Positions 1-9,959 of a stretch of DNA of 64,000 nt are shown one piece after another. The notes under the pieces were generated by a model that saw nothing but the letters and a program-made list of their open reading frames with translations, was not told where the DNA came from and made no database searches. The stretch comes from Plenodomus lindquistii (taxonomy: Eukaryota; Ascomycota; Dothideomycetes; Pleosporales; Leptosphaeriaceae), in NCBI GenBank assembly GCA_025504975.1, contig JANUWI010000024.1:1-64000 (forward strand), read 5' to 3'. A program made the position numbers and the translations under genes. Each line of letters starts with the position of its first letter. Position 1 is the first letter of the stretch.

Positions 1-434
1 CCCAGAGGGTATTGAAAAAATAAGAGGATTAAGTAAGATGATTAATAAGGATAATGATTAAAAAAATACAAGGTTATAATTTTACTGAGCATTGTTCTCT
101 GAATAGGTGCTGTGGGTGACAATCCCACCTAGTCGTTATTAACCGTGGTAACGTCAAAGCGAAACACGTGATATATTCTTAAAAATATTGTTAGAATATA
201 TATAACGGCCGGACATGGTGAAAACGGTTAACGACCCCCTGTTGAAGACCGTCGGTGGCTAAGGAACATCGCTACAGACTGGTTCACCTACGTAGAGCTG
301 AAATGCTCGCGAATGTACAGTCGGAACTTAGAATTAGCCTAATAAGGCTGATGGATGTGAAGGGTACCTTAGATAAGGAAGTGCACAGAGCACTAGAAAA
401 CATCTGTGGGCCAAGCCCACTTAATATAAGTTTG
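1..434 (+). mobile_element. group I intron of cox1, 3' part
   Basis: The window opens inside a cox1 intron. The stretch at about 200-330 has the order expected of a group I core 3' half: a gaaaacggtta segment, a gaccgtcgg segment, then cgctacagactggttcacc and tgtacagtcgg, which form P3/P8/P7. The intron ends with G at 434, immediately before the conserved cox1 exon beginning HMYTVGLDVDTRAYF. The 5' half lies outside the window. Confidence 0.85.
2..61 (+). CDS. C-terminal end of a LAGLIDADG homing endonuclease (partial)
   Basis: An open frame enters from the left edge and stops at TAA 59-61. The residues PEGIEKIRGLSKMINK match the usual C-terminal helix of LAGLIDADG_1 intron endonucleases (compare the many TxEGxxKIxxxKxxMN ends elsewhere in this window). 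Only 19 codons are visible, so the state of the enzyme cannot be judged. Confidence 0.6.
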   Translation, partial: PEGIEKIRGLSKMINKDND

Positions 435-621
435 CACATGTATACTGTTGGTCTTGACGTTGATACAAGAGCATATTTCACTGCCGCAACACTAATTATT
501 GCAGTTCCTACTGGAATTAAAATATTCTCTTGATTAGCAACTTGTTATGGTGGTTCTTTACATTTAATACCATCATTACTATTTGCATTAGGTTTTGTGT
601 TCATGTTTACTATTGGAGGGT
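435..621 (+). CDS. cox1: cytochrome c oxidase subunit 1, internal exon
   Basis: This exon encodes HMYTVGLDVDTRAYF through ALGFVFMFTIGG, the universally conserved Cox1 region around helices VII-IX. Cox1 is the heme a/a3-CuB catalytic subunit of complex IV in the inner membrane. The exon starts after an intron-terminal G and ends on T621, splitting a Leu codon that is completed at 1999-2000 ([10 protein letters not shown]). TGA at 531 is read as Trp, which fixes the genetic code. The upstream open frame at 255-434 belongs to the intron core and is not coding. Confidence 0.95.
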
Positions 622-1982
622 TATATATCAACCTGATAGCTCTCCCTCTATTTTTAGAGTTGACTACTATATGCTGGGAACTTCTGACAATTATGATACT
701 AGAGTTTTATTTAATCTCAGTTATAAAGCATAATTTTGAACAATCAGCAGGAAACCAACGGATATTTTACAACCATGTTAATATAGAACCTATTAACTCG
801 GGGCGGTTTCGCCACTATAATCTGTTGGGTTCCTCAGAGACTACACGTAGCACTCGGAGTTCATTCCGGGAAAATATAGTCCAAATGAAAAAATGTTCAT
901 TAATCTTTCATTCCCAAATCTCTGTTACCGCACAACCTTCGTTAGGGTACACAGTCATAACTCGATCTTACTCTTCTTTCAGTAATAACCAGGATAAGAA
1001 GATAGGGAACCAAGATAATCTTCTAAATATAAAGGCTGTAAAAGTTTATAATAACTTACATGAAGATAGACTTAATATACTAAAAGAACAAAGAGATAAA
1101 TCCGGTGTTTACTGTTTAATAAACAAGGTAAATGGGCATTCGTACGTTGGTAGTTCTATTAATTTAGCTTCCAGAATGAGAAATTATCTTAATAAGGCTT
1201 TTTTAAAAAGTAAACAAAATGCTAATATGCCTATTACCAGATCTTTACTTAAGTACGATTATTCCAATTTTTCTCTCTTAATATTAGAGTATGTTGAAGC
1301 CGAATTTTTAACTTCTAGAGAAACTTTTTATATCGCAAATATTATACCTTATTACAATGTTTTAAAGCAAGGTTTTTCTTCTTTAGGTTATATACATACT
1401 GAAGAAACCAAAAAGTTACTCTCTGAATTAGCTAAGAATAGAACACATAGTGATGAAACTAAAGGGTTAATAGCAAGGGCTGTAACAGGTGAAAATAACC
1501 CTTTTTATAACAAAAGTCATTCTATGGAAAGTAAGCTAAGAATTATAGAAGCTAAATCAGCTTACTCTGTTTATGTATACAATTCATTTAAAGAGTTATT
1601 AGTTATTTTCCCTTCAGTTAGAACTTTAGCTAAATTAATTCAATCTAATTCTTCAACATTGGTTAATGTAATAAAAGAACACACAATATTTAGAGGAGAA
1701 TGGTACCTAGTTAATATGCCTTATAATATTTCAGATACACCTTTAATTTCTCATTGACACTCAAAAGAATGTGAAAAATTAGTAGAAGAAATTAATAAGA
1801 GTAGTCATATTAAAAAAGCAATCTTTGTATATGATATAAATAAAAATTTTATTGGGAAATATGATGGTGTAATGGATGCTCAAAGAGCATTAAATATATC
1901 ACATAGTACTATTAAAAATTACGCTAAAGTAGGTGGTACTTATAAAGAGTATATATTTAGTTATGAAAGATTAGTGGATTAA
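622..1982 (+). CDS. GIY-YIG homing endonuclease, in frame with cox1 exon
   Basis: The frame is open from the upstream cox1 exon to TAA 1980-1982, reading one TGA as Trp, so the enzyme is presumably made from unspliced mRNA as an exon fusion. The GIY-YIG nuclease core is at about 1100-1360: SGVYCLINK, SYVGSSINLASRMRNYL, then the catalytic Glu region SRETFYIANIIPYYNV. It is followed by NUMOD3-like repeats (HTEETKKLLSELAKNRTHSDETK) and a C-terminal IENR1-type DNA-binding repeat ending near the stop. The ORF is full length with no obvious break. Members of this family cut intronless alleles to spread the intron; that role is inferred from the family. Confidence 0.9.
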
Positions 1983-1998
1983 TGAATATTTTTTTTTG
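622..1998 (+). mobile_element. group I intron of cox1 with GIY-YIG ORF
   Basis: The intron lies between T621 and TATCAGG at 1999 and ends in G. Near its 5' end it has tatgctgggaac, aatcagcaggaaacc and ctcagagactacacg, the conserved P/Q/R/S-type elements of subgroup IB introns. Removing it restores [22 protein letters not shown]. Confidence 0.92.
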
Positions 1999-2066
1999 TA
2001 TCAGGAGTAGTTCTTGCGAACGCGTCACTTGATATTGCTTTCCACGATACTTACTACGTAGTTGCT
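1999..2066 (+). CDS. cox1: cytochrome c oxidase subunit 1, internal exon
   Basis: This 68-nt exon encodes (L)[22 protein letters not shown], containing the conserved [10 protein letters not shown] stretch next to the heme a3/CuB site. It ends on GCT (T2066). The next codon, CAT of HFHYVLSMGA, begins at 3128. Both flanking introns sit at sites commonly occupied in fungal cox1. Confidence 0.95.
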
Positions 2067-3092
2067 CAACTGGGCCTTAATAATTTATATTATTACGCAT
2101 TTGACTATATGCTGGAAACTATGTTTTTAGAGCCTCTCTTACTATTTATGTTATATTATTATCTTTTAAAAATAGATGCGGATAGAAGAAATCTTCTAAA
2201 CATAAGTAGTCAAAATGGGGATGTATCTGCAACATTTAACACATGTACAAACATACAATCAGCAGAAAACTGTAAAGAATTCTCAGAGACTATACGTCAA
2301 ATATCTTATGACAATAACGGAGAAAATTCATCTTTTTTTAAATGATTTGCCGGTATTGTTGACGGAGATGGTAATTTCGATTTAAGAAATATAAACAATA
2401 AACTGGTACTTAAAGCTATTAGAATTAAACTACATGATAGAGATGTAAGAATATTAACTTATATTCAAAACACTTTACATATGGGTAGAATTAGAGCGGA
2501 TAAAAATAAACCTCATTCTATTTGAATAGTTAGTACAAAAGAAGAAATGTTATTTTTAATTAAGAAATTAAATGGATTAGTTAGACTTAAAGTAGATAGT
2601 TTTAAAAAATCCTGTGAATATCTAAATGTAGAGTATGTAGAAGCTAATTATAACATTAGCGAAAATGACCCTTATTTAGCGGGATTAGTTGACACAGATG
2701 GTACAATTGTTTATAATTATGCTGGTAATAGAATCGAGTGTAACTTAGAATTTGAAAATAACAAATATACTAGCAAACTTAATTTAGATAATGTTATACC
2801 CCATTATATACCGTCTGTTGCTTTTAGAGAATCACATAAGTCTATAACATTTAAATTTCAATCAGTTAAAGGTATGGTTTTTCTATATGATTATTTTATG
2901 CAAAATAGATTATATTCTGATTTTAAATTTTATAGAATTTCAAAGATAAAACGATTTATACAAGTAAGAGATTATAAGAATGAAGCTAAAAACAGTACAG
3001 AATTTAAAATATATTCAGATTTTATACTGGACTGAATTCAATATAGAAACCCGCTTTGACACAAAGTACCATTTGTCTCCAAAATTAGATAA
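2067..3092 (+). CDS. LAGLIDADG homing endonuclease (two motifs)
   Basis: The frame is continuous with the cox1 exon and runs to TAA 3090-3092, using several TGA codons as Trp. Two LAGLIDADG motifs mark a single-chain, double-motif enzyme: FAGIVDGDGNF at about 2346 and LAGLVDTDGTI at about 2674. Acidic residues are present at the end of both helices (DGD and DTD), consistent with catalysis. No frameshift was seen. Such proteins cleave the intronless cox1 site and may act as maturases; neither activity can be proven from sequence. Confidence 0.88.
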
Positions 3093-3127
3093 TGATATAG
3101 TCCGCAAAATAATTCGAATTATTTTTG
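2067..3127 (+). mobile_element. group I intron of cox1 with LAGLIDADG ORF
   Basis: The intron begins after T2066 and ends in G3127 before CATTTCCAC. Conserved elements seen are tatgctggaaac at 2107, aatcagcagaaaac at about 2259, ctcagagactatacg at about 2282 and gatatagtccgc at about 3094. These bracket the endonuclease ORF in a subgroup IB-like arrangement. Confidence 0.9.
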
Positions 3128-3616
3128 CATTTCCACTACGTTTTAAGTATGGGTGCTGTATTTGCCTTATATAGTGGATGATATTTCTGAATTCCTAAAA
3201 TATTAGGATTAGATTATAACTTACTTTACTCTAAAGCTCATTTCTGAGTTTTATTCGCGGGGGTTAATTTAACTTTTTTCCCTCAACATTTCTTAGGTTT
3301 ACAAGGTATGCCACGTAGAATTAGTGATTATCCTGATGCTTTTACAGGTTGAAACTTTATTAGTAGTATTGGTTCTATTATATCTGTAGCTGCAACAGCT
3401 CTTTTCTTACATATTGTATATTTACAACTTGTTAAAGGTAAAGCTATCTTTGGATACCCTTGAGCCGTTCCTCAATTATTTAGTGATTATTTACGTATAC
3501 TTAAAGATAAATCTGCTCCAGGATTAGAATGAGCGTTACATAACCCACCTAAACCTCACGCATTCACTAGTTTACCTTTACAAAGTACAGGTTCAACTGG
3601 TTCTACTAGTATAATA
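3128..3616 (+). CDS. cox1: cytochrome c oxidase subunit 1, last exon (no stop codon; runs into cox2)
   Basis: This exon encodes HFHYVLSMGAVFALYSGWYFW to the Cox1 C-terminus HNPPKPHAFTSLPLQS, near 3590. Conserved PQHFLGLQGMPRR and YPDAF are present. Unusually, no TAA or TAG follows: the frame continues through a Ser/Gly/Thr linker (STGSTGSTSII) directly into cox2. The 3616 boundary given here is only the position before the first cox2 ATG. Either a Cox1-Cox2 fusion protein is made and cleaved, as known in Acanthamoeba mitochondria, or a processing event separates them. A second, rearranged copy of this 3' end lies at 12231-12400. Confidence 0.93.
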
Positions 3617-3862
3617 ATGTCTATGGTAGTTGGTGCCTTTTTACTTTTTACTCCGGAATTACTATGTGATGCACCTAGAGCGTGAGGATTATACTTCCAA
3701 GATAGCGCTAGCCCACAAATGGAAGCTTTAGTAGAACTACACGATAATATCATGTATTACTTAGTAGCCATTTTATTTGCTGTGGGGTGAATACAAGCAG
3801 CTATCATTAGAAACTTTGACAGTTCTAAATCTCCTATTAGTAATAAATATCTTAACCATGGT
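3617..3862 (+). CDS. cox2: cytochrome c oxidase subunit 2, exon 1 (in frame with cox1)
   Basis: Exon 1 encodes MSMVVGAFLLFTPELL as a leader-like segment, then mature Cox2 from DAPRAWGLYFQDSASPQ through ELHDNIMYYLVAILFAVGW and SKSPISNKYLNHG. Cox2 carries the CuA centre that receives electrons from cytochrome c. The first ATG is at 3617, but the frame is open from cox1 and no stop intervenes. The five exons total 768 nt (255 codons plus stop). The exon ends on GGT (T3862). A partial divergent copy of this region lies at 27336-27992. Confidence 0.92.
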
Positions 3863-4788
3863 AGAAGTGTGCCTGCTCAAAAGTGTTCTAAGATTAAATG
3901 AAACAGCTTATTATATTTTAATATATTTTCTGTACGCAACCCTTTAAAAGTGCAAGCTTATTCTACTTATATATCTAAAGATAACAGTTATTCTAGTAAT
4001 GGCCATATTACTCCTTCTGTAGTCTATGAAGATGCTTATTCTATGAAAAAGGCAATCTTAAAGGAAAACAAAGGTAAAGCTGGGATTTACATGTTAACTA
4101 ATAAACTCACTGGTGATATTTACGTAGGACAATCTATTGATCTCCGTAAAAGATTCATTAAATATTTTAGCTTGAGCTATATAACTAGTCGGAAAGAGCT
4201 TATAATAAGTAGAGCCTTAATTAAATATGGGTATTCCAATTTTTCTGTAACTATTTTAGAGTATTGTATTGGATCTGAATTAGATGTCAAAGAACAATAC
4301 TACTTTGATAAATTAAATCCTCAGTATAATATTCAAAAAATAGCGGGTGGTAGTTCTAAAGGCTTAAAATTGTCTGAGGAAACTAAATCCAAAATCAGTA
4401 AATCCCTAAAAGGGGTATATGCTGGAGAAAAGGCTTATTGGTATGGTCGTTCTATGAGTGAAGAAACTAAAAAACTTATGAGTTTAAAAAAATAGGTGAA
4501 CTTAATCATATATACGGAAAATCTCATAGCGAACAATCTAGAGAGCTAATTAGACAAAAAGCTTTAGGTAGAAAAGTTTCTGAAGAAACTAAATTGCTAA
4601 TGAGCACAAAACATGGAAATCCTGTAAATATATACGAAAAATGTTCATCTGAAGGATTTGAGTTAATAGGAAGTTTTGTTTCAGCTAGAAGAGCTGGTAA
4701 ATTCTTAGATATAAGTGGAAGCACTGTTGTAAGATATATGAAATCAGGGGCGATATTTAAAGACAGATATAAATTTTCGTCCAAATAA
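3863..4788 (+). pseudogene. GIY-YIG homing endonuclease with a frameshift at an A7 run
   Basis: The frame is open from cox2 exon 1 to TAG 4493-4495. The GIY-YIG core is at about 4075-4340: AGIYMLTNKLTGDIYVGQSIDLRKR, catalytic-type EQYYFDKLNPQYNI, then NUMOD3 repeats (KLSEETKSKISKSLKG). The stop follows immediately after a run of seven A. One base shift there continues the protein (GKSHSEQSRELIRQKALG, then an IENR1-type module) to TAA at 4786-4788. It is therefore either a recently broken gene or a homopolymer miscall. Confidence 0.8.
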
Positions 4789-4885
4789 TAAGCAATAAAC
4801 TTAGAAAAACTATGAGTTTAATTTAACTAAATGCTGGAAGGTTCTAAAACCTTTGATACTATAATTATATTCCCTGTATACTTAT

Positions 4886-4935
4886 TTTTTTCGACGTAAT
4901 TACGATTATGCGAAATTACTAGAAAAAAAAAGACA
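4886..4935 (+). repeat. AT-rich long hairpin in cox2 intron
   Basis: A poly-T run followed by cgacGTAATT, a short loop, then AATTAC and a poly-A run folds into a long hairpin (T8 pairing A8, GTAATT pairing AATTAC). A similar hairpin with the same GTAATT/AATTAC inner stem occurs at 9975-10025 in another cox2 intron, so this may be a small dispersed element. Role unknown. Confidence 0.45.
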
Positions 4936-5219
4936 AAAAATCTTAGGGAGCCTTAGGGACCTAGAGTATTATAGTGGGTAGGATTAATAATTATAAGTGA
5001 TAACTCTTCTCCTACAAAGGGCTACGCGCAAGCGTTACGCCCAAATTAGGCGACCCCTACCATGGAATGTAACGATGGTAGTCGGGAAAGGATGTAACAA
5101 TGAATAACCTAGCAGGAAACCAAAATAATCATTATTTAGATTATGAGTAGGTTATCCCCAGAGACTAAACGTTAAATATCCTGTTGATTCACTGGATAAT
5201 TATATAGTCCATAATTTTG

Positions 5220-5348
5220 ACACTAATTGAGCTTATATGAACTATAACACCGGCTTTAATCTTAGTATTAATAGCTTTCCCTTCTTTCAAATTACTATAT
5301 TTAATGGATGAAGTTACAGATCCTTCATTATCTGTATTAGCAGAGGGT
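5220..5348 (+). CDS. cox2: cytochrome c oxidase subunit 2, exon 2
   Basis: This exon encodes TLIELIWTITPALILVLIAFPSFKLLYLMDEVTDPSLSVLAEG, covering the second transmembrane helix and the linker to the CuA domain. It starts after an intron-terminal G5219 and ends on GGT (T5348). The next coding residues, HQWYWSYEYPDF, lie at 7383. Confidence 0.95.
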
Positions 5349-6104
5349 TCTTTTTATGGTGGCCCTAAATCGCATATATTAAATAAAATAGAAGATACCT
5401 GTGTGTTGACTATAGCAGGTCAAAAAAAGAATATTATTAAGAAAATACCATTTAACCGTATGTTTCATACTAGAGTAAAAGCTGCATCTAGAATAGGTCC
5501 ACATAACCTAGATGTTATTTCAGTTATAGTTGGTTCATTATTAGGTGATTGTTATGCGAATAAAAGATCAGTAGAAGGTACAAGACTTTGTTATAGACAA
5601 AGTACTGTACATAAGGATTATTTATTTTGATTATATAACTTTTTCTTCACTAGAGGTTATTGTTCTAATTTAGAGCCTAGAATGTATAAAAGAGTATTAA
5701 AAAATAAAGGTAGTGATGATAAAATTCATTATGGTTACGAATTTAATACCTTTACTTTTAGAAGTTTTAATTGAATACATAAAATGTTTTATAAAAAAGG
5801 TATAAAATATATTAACGCGGACTTAGTTAAATACATAACACCCTTAGCATTAGCTATATGAATTTCAGATGACGGAGGTTGAGCTAAACCTGGTGTAAGA
5901 TTAGCTGTAAATAGTTTCAAATTGAAAGAAGTAGAATTTCTAGTTGAAGTTCTTAAAAGTAAATTTGGTTTAACTTGTACCATTCAATTACTAAAACCTT
6001 CGGGCAATCATAATATTTATATTAAAGGAAGCTCAGTTTCTAAGTTAAGGGAGCTAGTTTTACCTCATTTACATACATCTATGTACTATAAATTAGGATT
6101 ATAA
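5349..6104 (+). CDS. LAGLIDADG_2-type homing endonuclease
   Basis: The frame is open from cox2 exon 2 to TAA 6102-6104. Family features are ISVIVGSLLGDCYANKRS at about 5518 (first motif), FNWIHKMFYKKG, then AIWISDDGGW at about 5857 (second motif) and a C-terminal LPHLHTSMYYKLGL. This matches the LAGLIDADG_2 (I-CeuI/omega-like) group seen also in cob. The ORF is intact when TGA is read as Trp. Confidence 0.87.
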
Positions 6105-6469
6105 AAAACAATATACTTTTTGTGGTTAATCTACTATATTATGATGGAGGAGAAGAAGCTTTTCTAACACTCCTGCGCATATGTGCGATAGTCGTGAGAT
6201 AAATGATGTTACCGTTTATTTCTAAGTTTCCGACGGATTCTTATAGAAAAGATATAATCTTTTCTATGGCGACACGAGTGAAAACAGTTAAAATATTATT
6301 ATATTCAATATCACACCGGTCGGTGGCAGATAATAATACAAAACTGTCAGTAAATAATTTATTTTTTATTGCAACAGACTGGGTCACTTGTGGGTGTCAG
6401 TTTATCTGATGCTTAATGTACAGTCGAAATAAATTAAACAATAAATATTATATGAATATAATAAGCTTA

Positions 6470-6890
6470 ATTTTTGCAGCAATGACAGCTAAGCTATATA
6501 TATTCAACAATAATTTTTGGTCATAGCCTATTAGAATCTGATCTAAGTCTTTATATGACTCCTTTACAGTAATTTGAATTAGATCCGTCATTAAATGTTC
6601 CTAACCCTCCTTCAAGAGTGTATTATGATGATTCTATGGATAGAGATTTTTTTGAAAGGCTTTAAAAGATTCTTCTCCACTTTATACATATAAGTATAAT
6701 AGCGGAAAATGAGATAGCCATAAGATTTTAGATAAAAATCTTAAAGAAAGAGTTATATCTATTGCAGAAAAGTCGGATCAGATCGGTAATGATGGCTACC
6801 ACATTAAAGAGTATGGTGAACATGAAAGTGGAATAGGGGTTTGTTTGAATAATGGTAGTCACGGCGAGTCCTTTATTTAACATTATTAAA
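6470..6890 (+). pseudogene. decayed cox2 exon-3 start plus tail, oldest copy
   Basis: The sequence tttttgcagcaatgacagctaag aligns with the true exon-3 start tttttgcaccaatgatattg. It is followed by a broken frame whose residues (FELDPSLNVPNPPSRV, YYDDSMDRD) parallel the tail of the next copy (GELDQSLNSPDPPSRM, YYGSMNRD). Multiple stops and indels show it is not expressed. I read it as the oldest of successive insertions at this site. Confidence 0.6.
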
Positions 6891-7352
6891 CGGTCAAGAC
6901 CTATTATTGTTTAGTTATTGCATAAAGGCCACTGAAACAACGAATACCCAGAATTATTACTAAGTGATGGTGATTTTGTTGAATTTGATTTATATATGAG
7001 CAGTTTGCCGCCAATAGGTGAATTAGATCAATCTTTAAATTCTCCTGACCCTCCTTCAAGAATGCCTTACTATGGTTCTATGAATAGAGATCTTGTAGTA
7101 AGATTAGTTAAGCAGGTTCAATCTACTTCAGATTATGGGTATAATAGTAACAGTTGACCTACAGATGCCGTATTAAACAGTAGTCTTAAAACAAGAGTTA
7201 TAACTCTTGTAGAGGAGTCAGGTGAATTAGGTAAAAATCACTTTTCTATTCGATATTACAACCGGGGTATCTATGGTATGGAACACGCAGTTTTCTTTAG
7301 AGATAAAGCTGCTAGGGCCTGTGATATTCTATCCATTATTAGACCTGATTAG
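6891..7352 (+). pseudogene. second decayed cox2 exon-3 fragment fused to an unknown tail
   Basis: Sequence from about 6905 repeats the exon-3 entry, including an intron-end-like ttgtttagtta, and then an intact stretch SDGDFVEFDLYMS of Cox2. It continues in frame into an unrelated tail of about 120 residues (GELDQSLNSPDPPSRM ... CDILSIIRPD) that stops at TAG 7350-7352. The Cox2 entry itself is damaged (WYW lost), so a functional product is unlikely. The true exon 3 begins 31 nt later. Confidence 0.65.
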
Positions 7353-7382
7353 ACCTAATTATTAAATTATTGTTTAGTTTTG

Positions 7383-7617
7383 CACCAATGATATTGAAGT
7401 TATGAATACCCAGACTTCTTAAATAGTGATGGTGATTTTGTTGAATTTGATTCTTATCTAGTTCCTGAATCTGATTTAGAAGATGGAGCGTTAAGAATGT
7501 TAGAAGTAGATAACCGAGTTATCCTTCCTGAAATTACACACACTAGATTTATTCTTACTGCTGCAGATGTTATCCACTCATTTGCCATTCCGGCATTAGG
7601 AGTTAAATGTGACGCAT
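7383..7617 (+). CDS. cox2: cytochrome c oxidase subunit 2, exon 3
   Basis: This exon encodes HQWYWSYEYPDF to FAIPALGVKCDA, the CuA-domain region with the aromatic HQWYWSYEY patch that docks cytochrome c. It ends on T7617. The Tyr codon is completed by AC at 9375 (DA-YPGRLNQ). Its start is placed after G7382 because the two upstream copies are degraded. Confidence 0.93.
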
Positions 7618-9374
7618 AAAAAAATAATGTTTGTAGGCTATTCATTATATGTGCAAAAGAGCCAAACTTCCGGGGAAGCCCTAAAGCTTTAGTAACCAAG
7701 GTAATTAAGGAAACTTTTTTGCTGGCCTGATTAATCACTCAGGGTACGGTAATATCACTAAAGATGATGGTAACTGAAATGGGTGATCGCGGATCTAAAT
7801 CAGATAAGGCTTGCTTGCTTATCTGTAAAAGAGCAACGAGTAGACGGTTCTTCAATCAAGTTTATAGATCCGTATATTTTTTTTTTGATTGTAAGGTGTA
7901 CTCTAGTCGCCGGGAAACCGGTTCTAGGATAAAATAAACTAAATAGCATTTACTATTTATAAAATAACCCTAGATTAAAGTTACTACAACGGCCTGACCT
8001 TACTAGGTTTAAAGTTGTTATACGGACTTCAAACAATAAATAATAACATTATATTATTAACATTGTTTTTATTATTTTCGGCTTTTATTTTTGTAGTAAT
8101 TTCATCTAAATTACTACCAAAATTACCCCCATCTTCCAGACGATATGTGGAAAACGCCGAGGCTAAAATATGTTTATTGTTATTTAATTTGTTCCAACAA
8201 GTGTCTTCATGAAGACTCTATCCTAGTAAAATAAAATACCATACCAAAAACTTAGAATTTACAAATAGAACTAATTTAATAGTTTTTAATAAGCGTCCAG
8301 ATGTTAATTTATTCAATAATAAATGTTCAGGTAAATTACATTGTTTATCTAGATTTAAATCAGAATTAACTCCATCTAATAAAGATTATCGTCCTAATGC
8401 TATAGCTTTAGAACATATAAAAAATGGTAATCATATAACTAGTCAAGTTATTAATAGTCTGCTGCTTAATCAAAAGGTCTCTATAACTCAACAAGAGTTA
8501 GACGAGCTTTTATCTCTTCCTAAGGTTAATTTTGACCTACCTCTTTCAGATAATACATACCCTGCTTTATTGGGATTAATAGGAAAACCAAGTTCTAAGC
8601 GTAGTAAAGCGGGAATATACGTTTTTTCTCACAAGTATTCAGATAAAAATTATGTAGGATCAAGTAACGATTTAGCCAGAAGATTCCAGCAATACTTTGA
8701 AAATCATGCGCTATTTACTAACAAATACACAGGAATGTTGTTACCTATGATGGAAAAGGAAAATTTAAAAGCGTTTACTTTAGAAGTAACAGTTATACCT
8801 TCTTCTTTTTCTAATTATGCTCATTGTTTCTTAGAACAATATTTATTATTAGATAAAAGATTTAATCTTAATACTCACAAGATAGTAAATTTCAGAGTTA
8901 ACCAAGGATTTAAAATTTATTTATACGATAAGGATGGCAAAACTTTATATTATTCTAGTAATTCATTAAATGCTTTTTGTGCTGACCTAGGTATACATAA
9001 CTCTTCCTATAAAAAACACGTAGCTAATAATGAACCTTTTTTAGGCTATTTCATTATATCTAATAGCCTAAATCCAGAGGCAGTACCTACAGATTTAACG
9101 GAAATCCAGGTTCGTGAATTTATAAAAAAACAAAGAAAGGATAGTTTAAATAAATTACACAAATCTTATGGTAGTGTAGTAGAGGTTTTTGACATAGATA
9201 CAAACACTATTACAACCATTGATTCAGTAGCAAAAGCAGCATCTAAATTTGGTGTTAGCAGAAGTACAATTAGAAGTTATATATCTAGCGAAAAACCTTA
9301 CAAAAGTCGTTACAAATTTAAGTTCATAACCTCATAGAGTTATGATGGTAATTATAGGTCAAAGTTGTAGATCG
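7618..9374 (+). mobile_element. group I intron of cox2 with GIY-YIG ORF
   Basis: The intron begins after T7617 and ends with G9374. Its 5' part contains a core (ccggggaagccctaaagctt, gggtgatcgcggatc, gtaaaagagcaacgagtag, aaggtgtactcta). Nearly the same core recurs in introns of cox3 (15425), nad4 (39211), nad5 (50111) and nad1 (62629), indicating one intron family spread over several genes. Confidence 0.9.
8015..9337 (+). CDS. GIY-YIG homing endonuclease with hydrophobic N-terminus
   Basis: The ORF is open from 7979 (TTG at 8015 is a possible start; no ATG nearby) to TAG 9335-9337. The N-terminal about 45 residues are strongly hydrophobic (LLTLFLLFSAFIFVVI), which is unusual for this family and may be captured sequence. 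The GIY-YIG domain is at about 8605-8890: AGIYVFSHKYSDKNYVGSSNDLARRF, then catalytic-type LEQYLLLDKRFNLNT. Two IENR1-like modules follow, the last ending KPYKSRYKFKFITS. It is closely related in design to the ORF at 10055-11353. Confidence 0.85.
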
Positions 9375-9433
9375 ACCCTGGTAGACTAAATCAATTTTCT
9401 GTTCTTATTAACAGATTAGGAACATTTTATGGT
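9375..9433 (+). CDS. cox2: cytochrome c oxidase subunit 2, exon 4
   Basis: This 59-nt exon encodes (Y)PGRLNQFSVLINRLGTFYG, the segment preceding the CuA ligands. It ends on GGT (T9433) and joins to QCSEICGILH at 11446. The same junction occurs without introns, but degraded, at 26533-26600. Confidence 0.93.
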
Positions 9434-9959
9434 CTTGAACAATGGCCAAAACTGTAGTAAACCTATGGTTAAAAATCATCCAATTGACGGGAAACCCCTA
9501 AAGAAATCTTAACCAAGTAAGTATGGTAACATAACTTATGGCACAGGTAACGACTCGTGGTATGGTAAAATCAAGATTTATTATTCAATGGGCAATCCGC
9601 AGCCAAGTACCAAGTATAAAATATTTGGTATGCAGTTCATCGACTAAACGGTGGTTGGTGTTATTAGTAATAATAACGCTTAAGATATAGTCAGCCCCCT
9701 CCTGAAAAGGTGCAGAAAAATATAAGTATTCTTTATATTTTTTGTTAAATAGATATATTCATTTGGTTGATTATATTTAGGGATTTCTACGATAGTTTGC
9801 TAAACTATTTTAATGTAAAAATAAGTATTTATACAAAAAAGTAAATCGCTTGTGATTATTGTAGTGTTTGCATTATACAATTAGTAGAAGTGTTTTTAAT
9901 AAGCACTACACATTTGATAAACGTATTGGTTCAATAGCTGTTATATCTCTAACTATCCC

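Larger units (their letters stand above)
3863..5219 (+). mobile_element. group I intron of cox2 with GIY-YIG ORF
   Basis: The intron begins after T3862 and ends with G5219 before ACACTAATTGAG. Its 3' part (4800-5219) holds structured non-coding core sequence, including atgctggaaggttc at about 4831, agcaggaaacc at about 5111 and gagactaaacgt at about 5161. Splicing joins NHG to TLIELIWTITPAL. Confidence 0.88.
5349..7382 (+). mobile_element. group I intron of cox2, apparently lengthened by two decayed gene-end copies
   Basis: The intron begins after T5348. The group I core is visible at about 6260-6430 (gaaaacagtta, accggtcggtgg, aacagactgggtcac, tgtacagtcg). The expected 3' splice region at about 6478 (tttttgcagcaatga) resembles the true exon start but is decayed. 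Two decayed exon-3 copies with tails follow, and the intact exon starts only at 7383 after a G. The active splice site must therefore lie about 900 nt beyond the core, or splicing uses an unusual arrangement. Confidence 0.7.

Noticed and set aside
255..434. Open frame upstream of the first cox1 exon as coding sequence
   Set aside because: It covers the group I P7/P8 core; only the part from 435 matches Cox1.
9720..9735. Yeast-type mitochondrial promoter nonanucleotide (atataagta)
   Set aside because: It occurs by chance in AT-rich DNA, here inside an intron; position and context do not suggest a transcription start.
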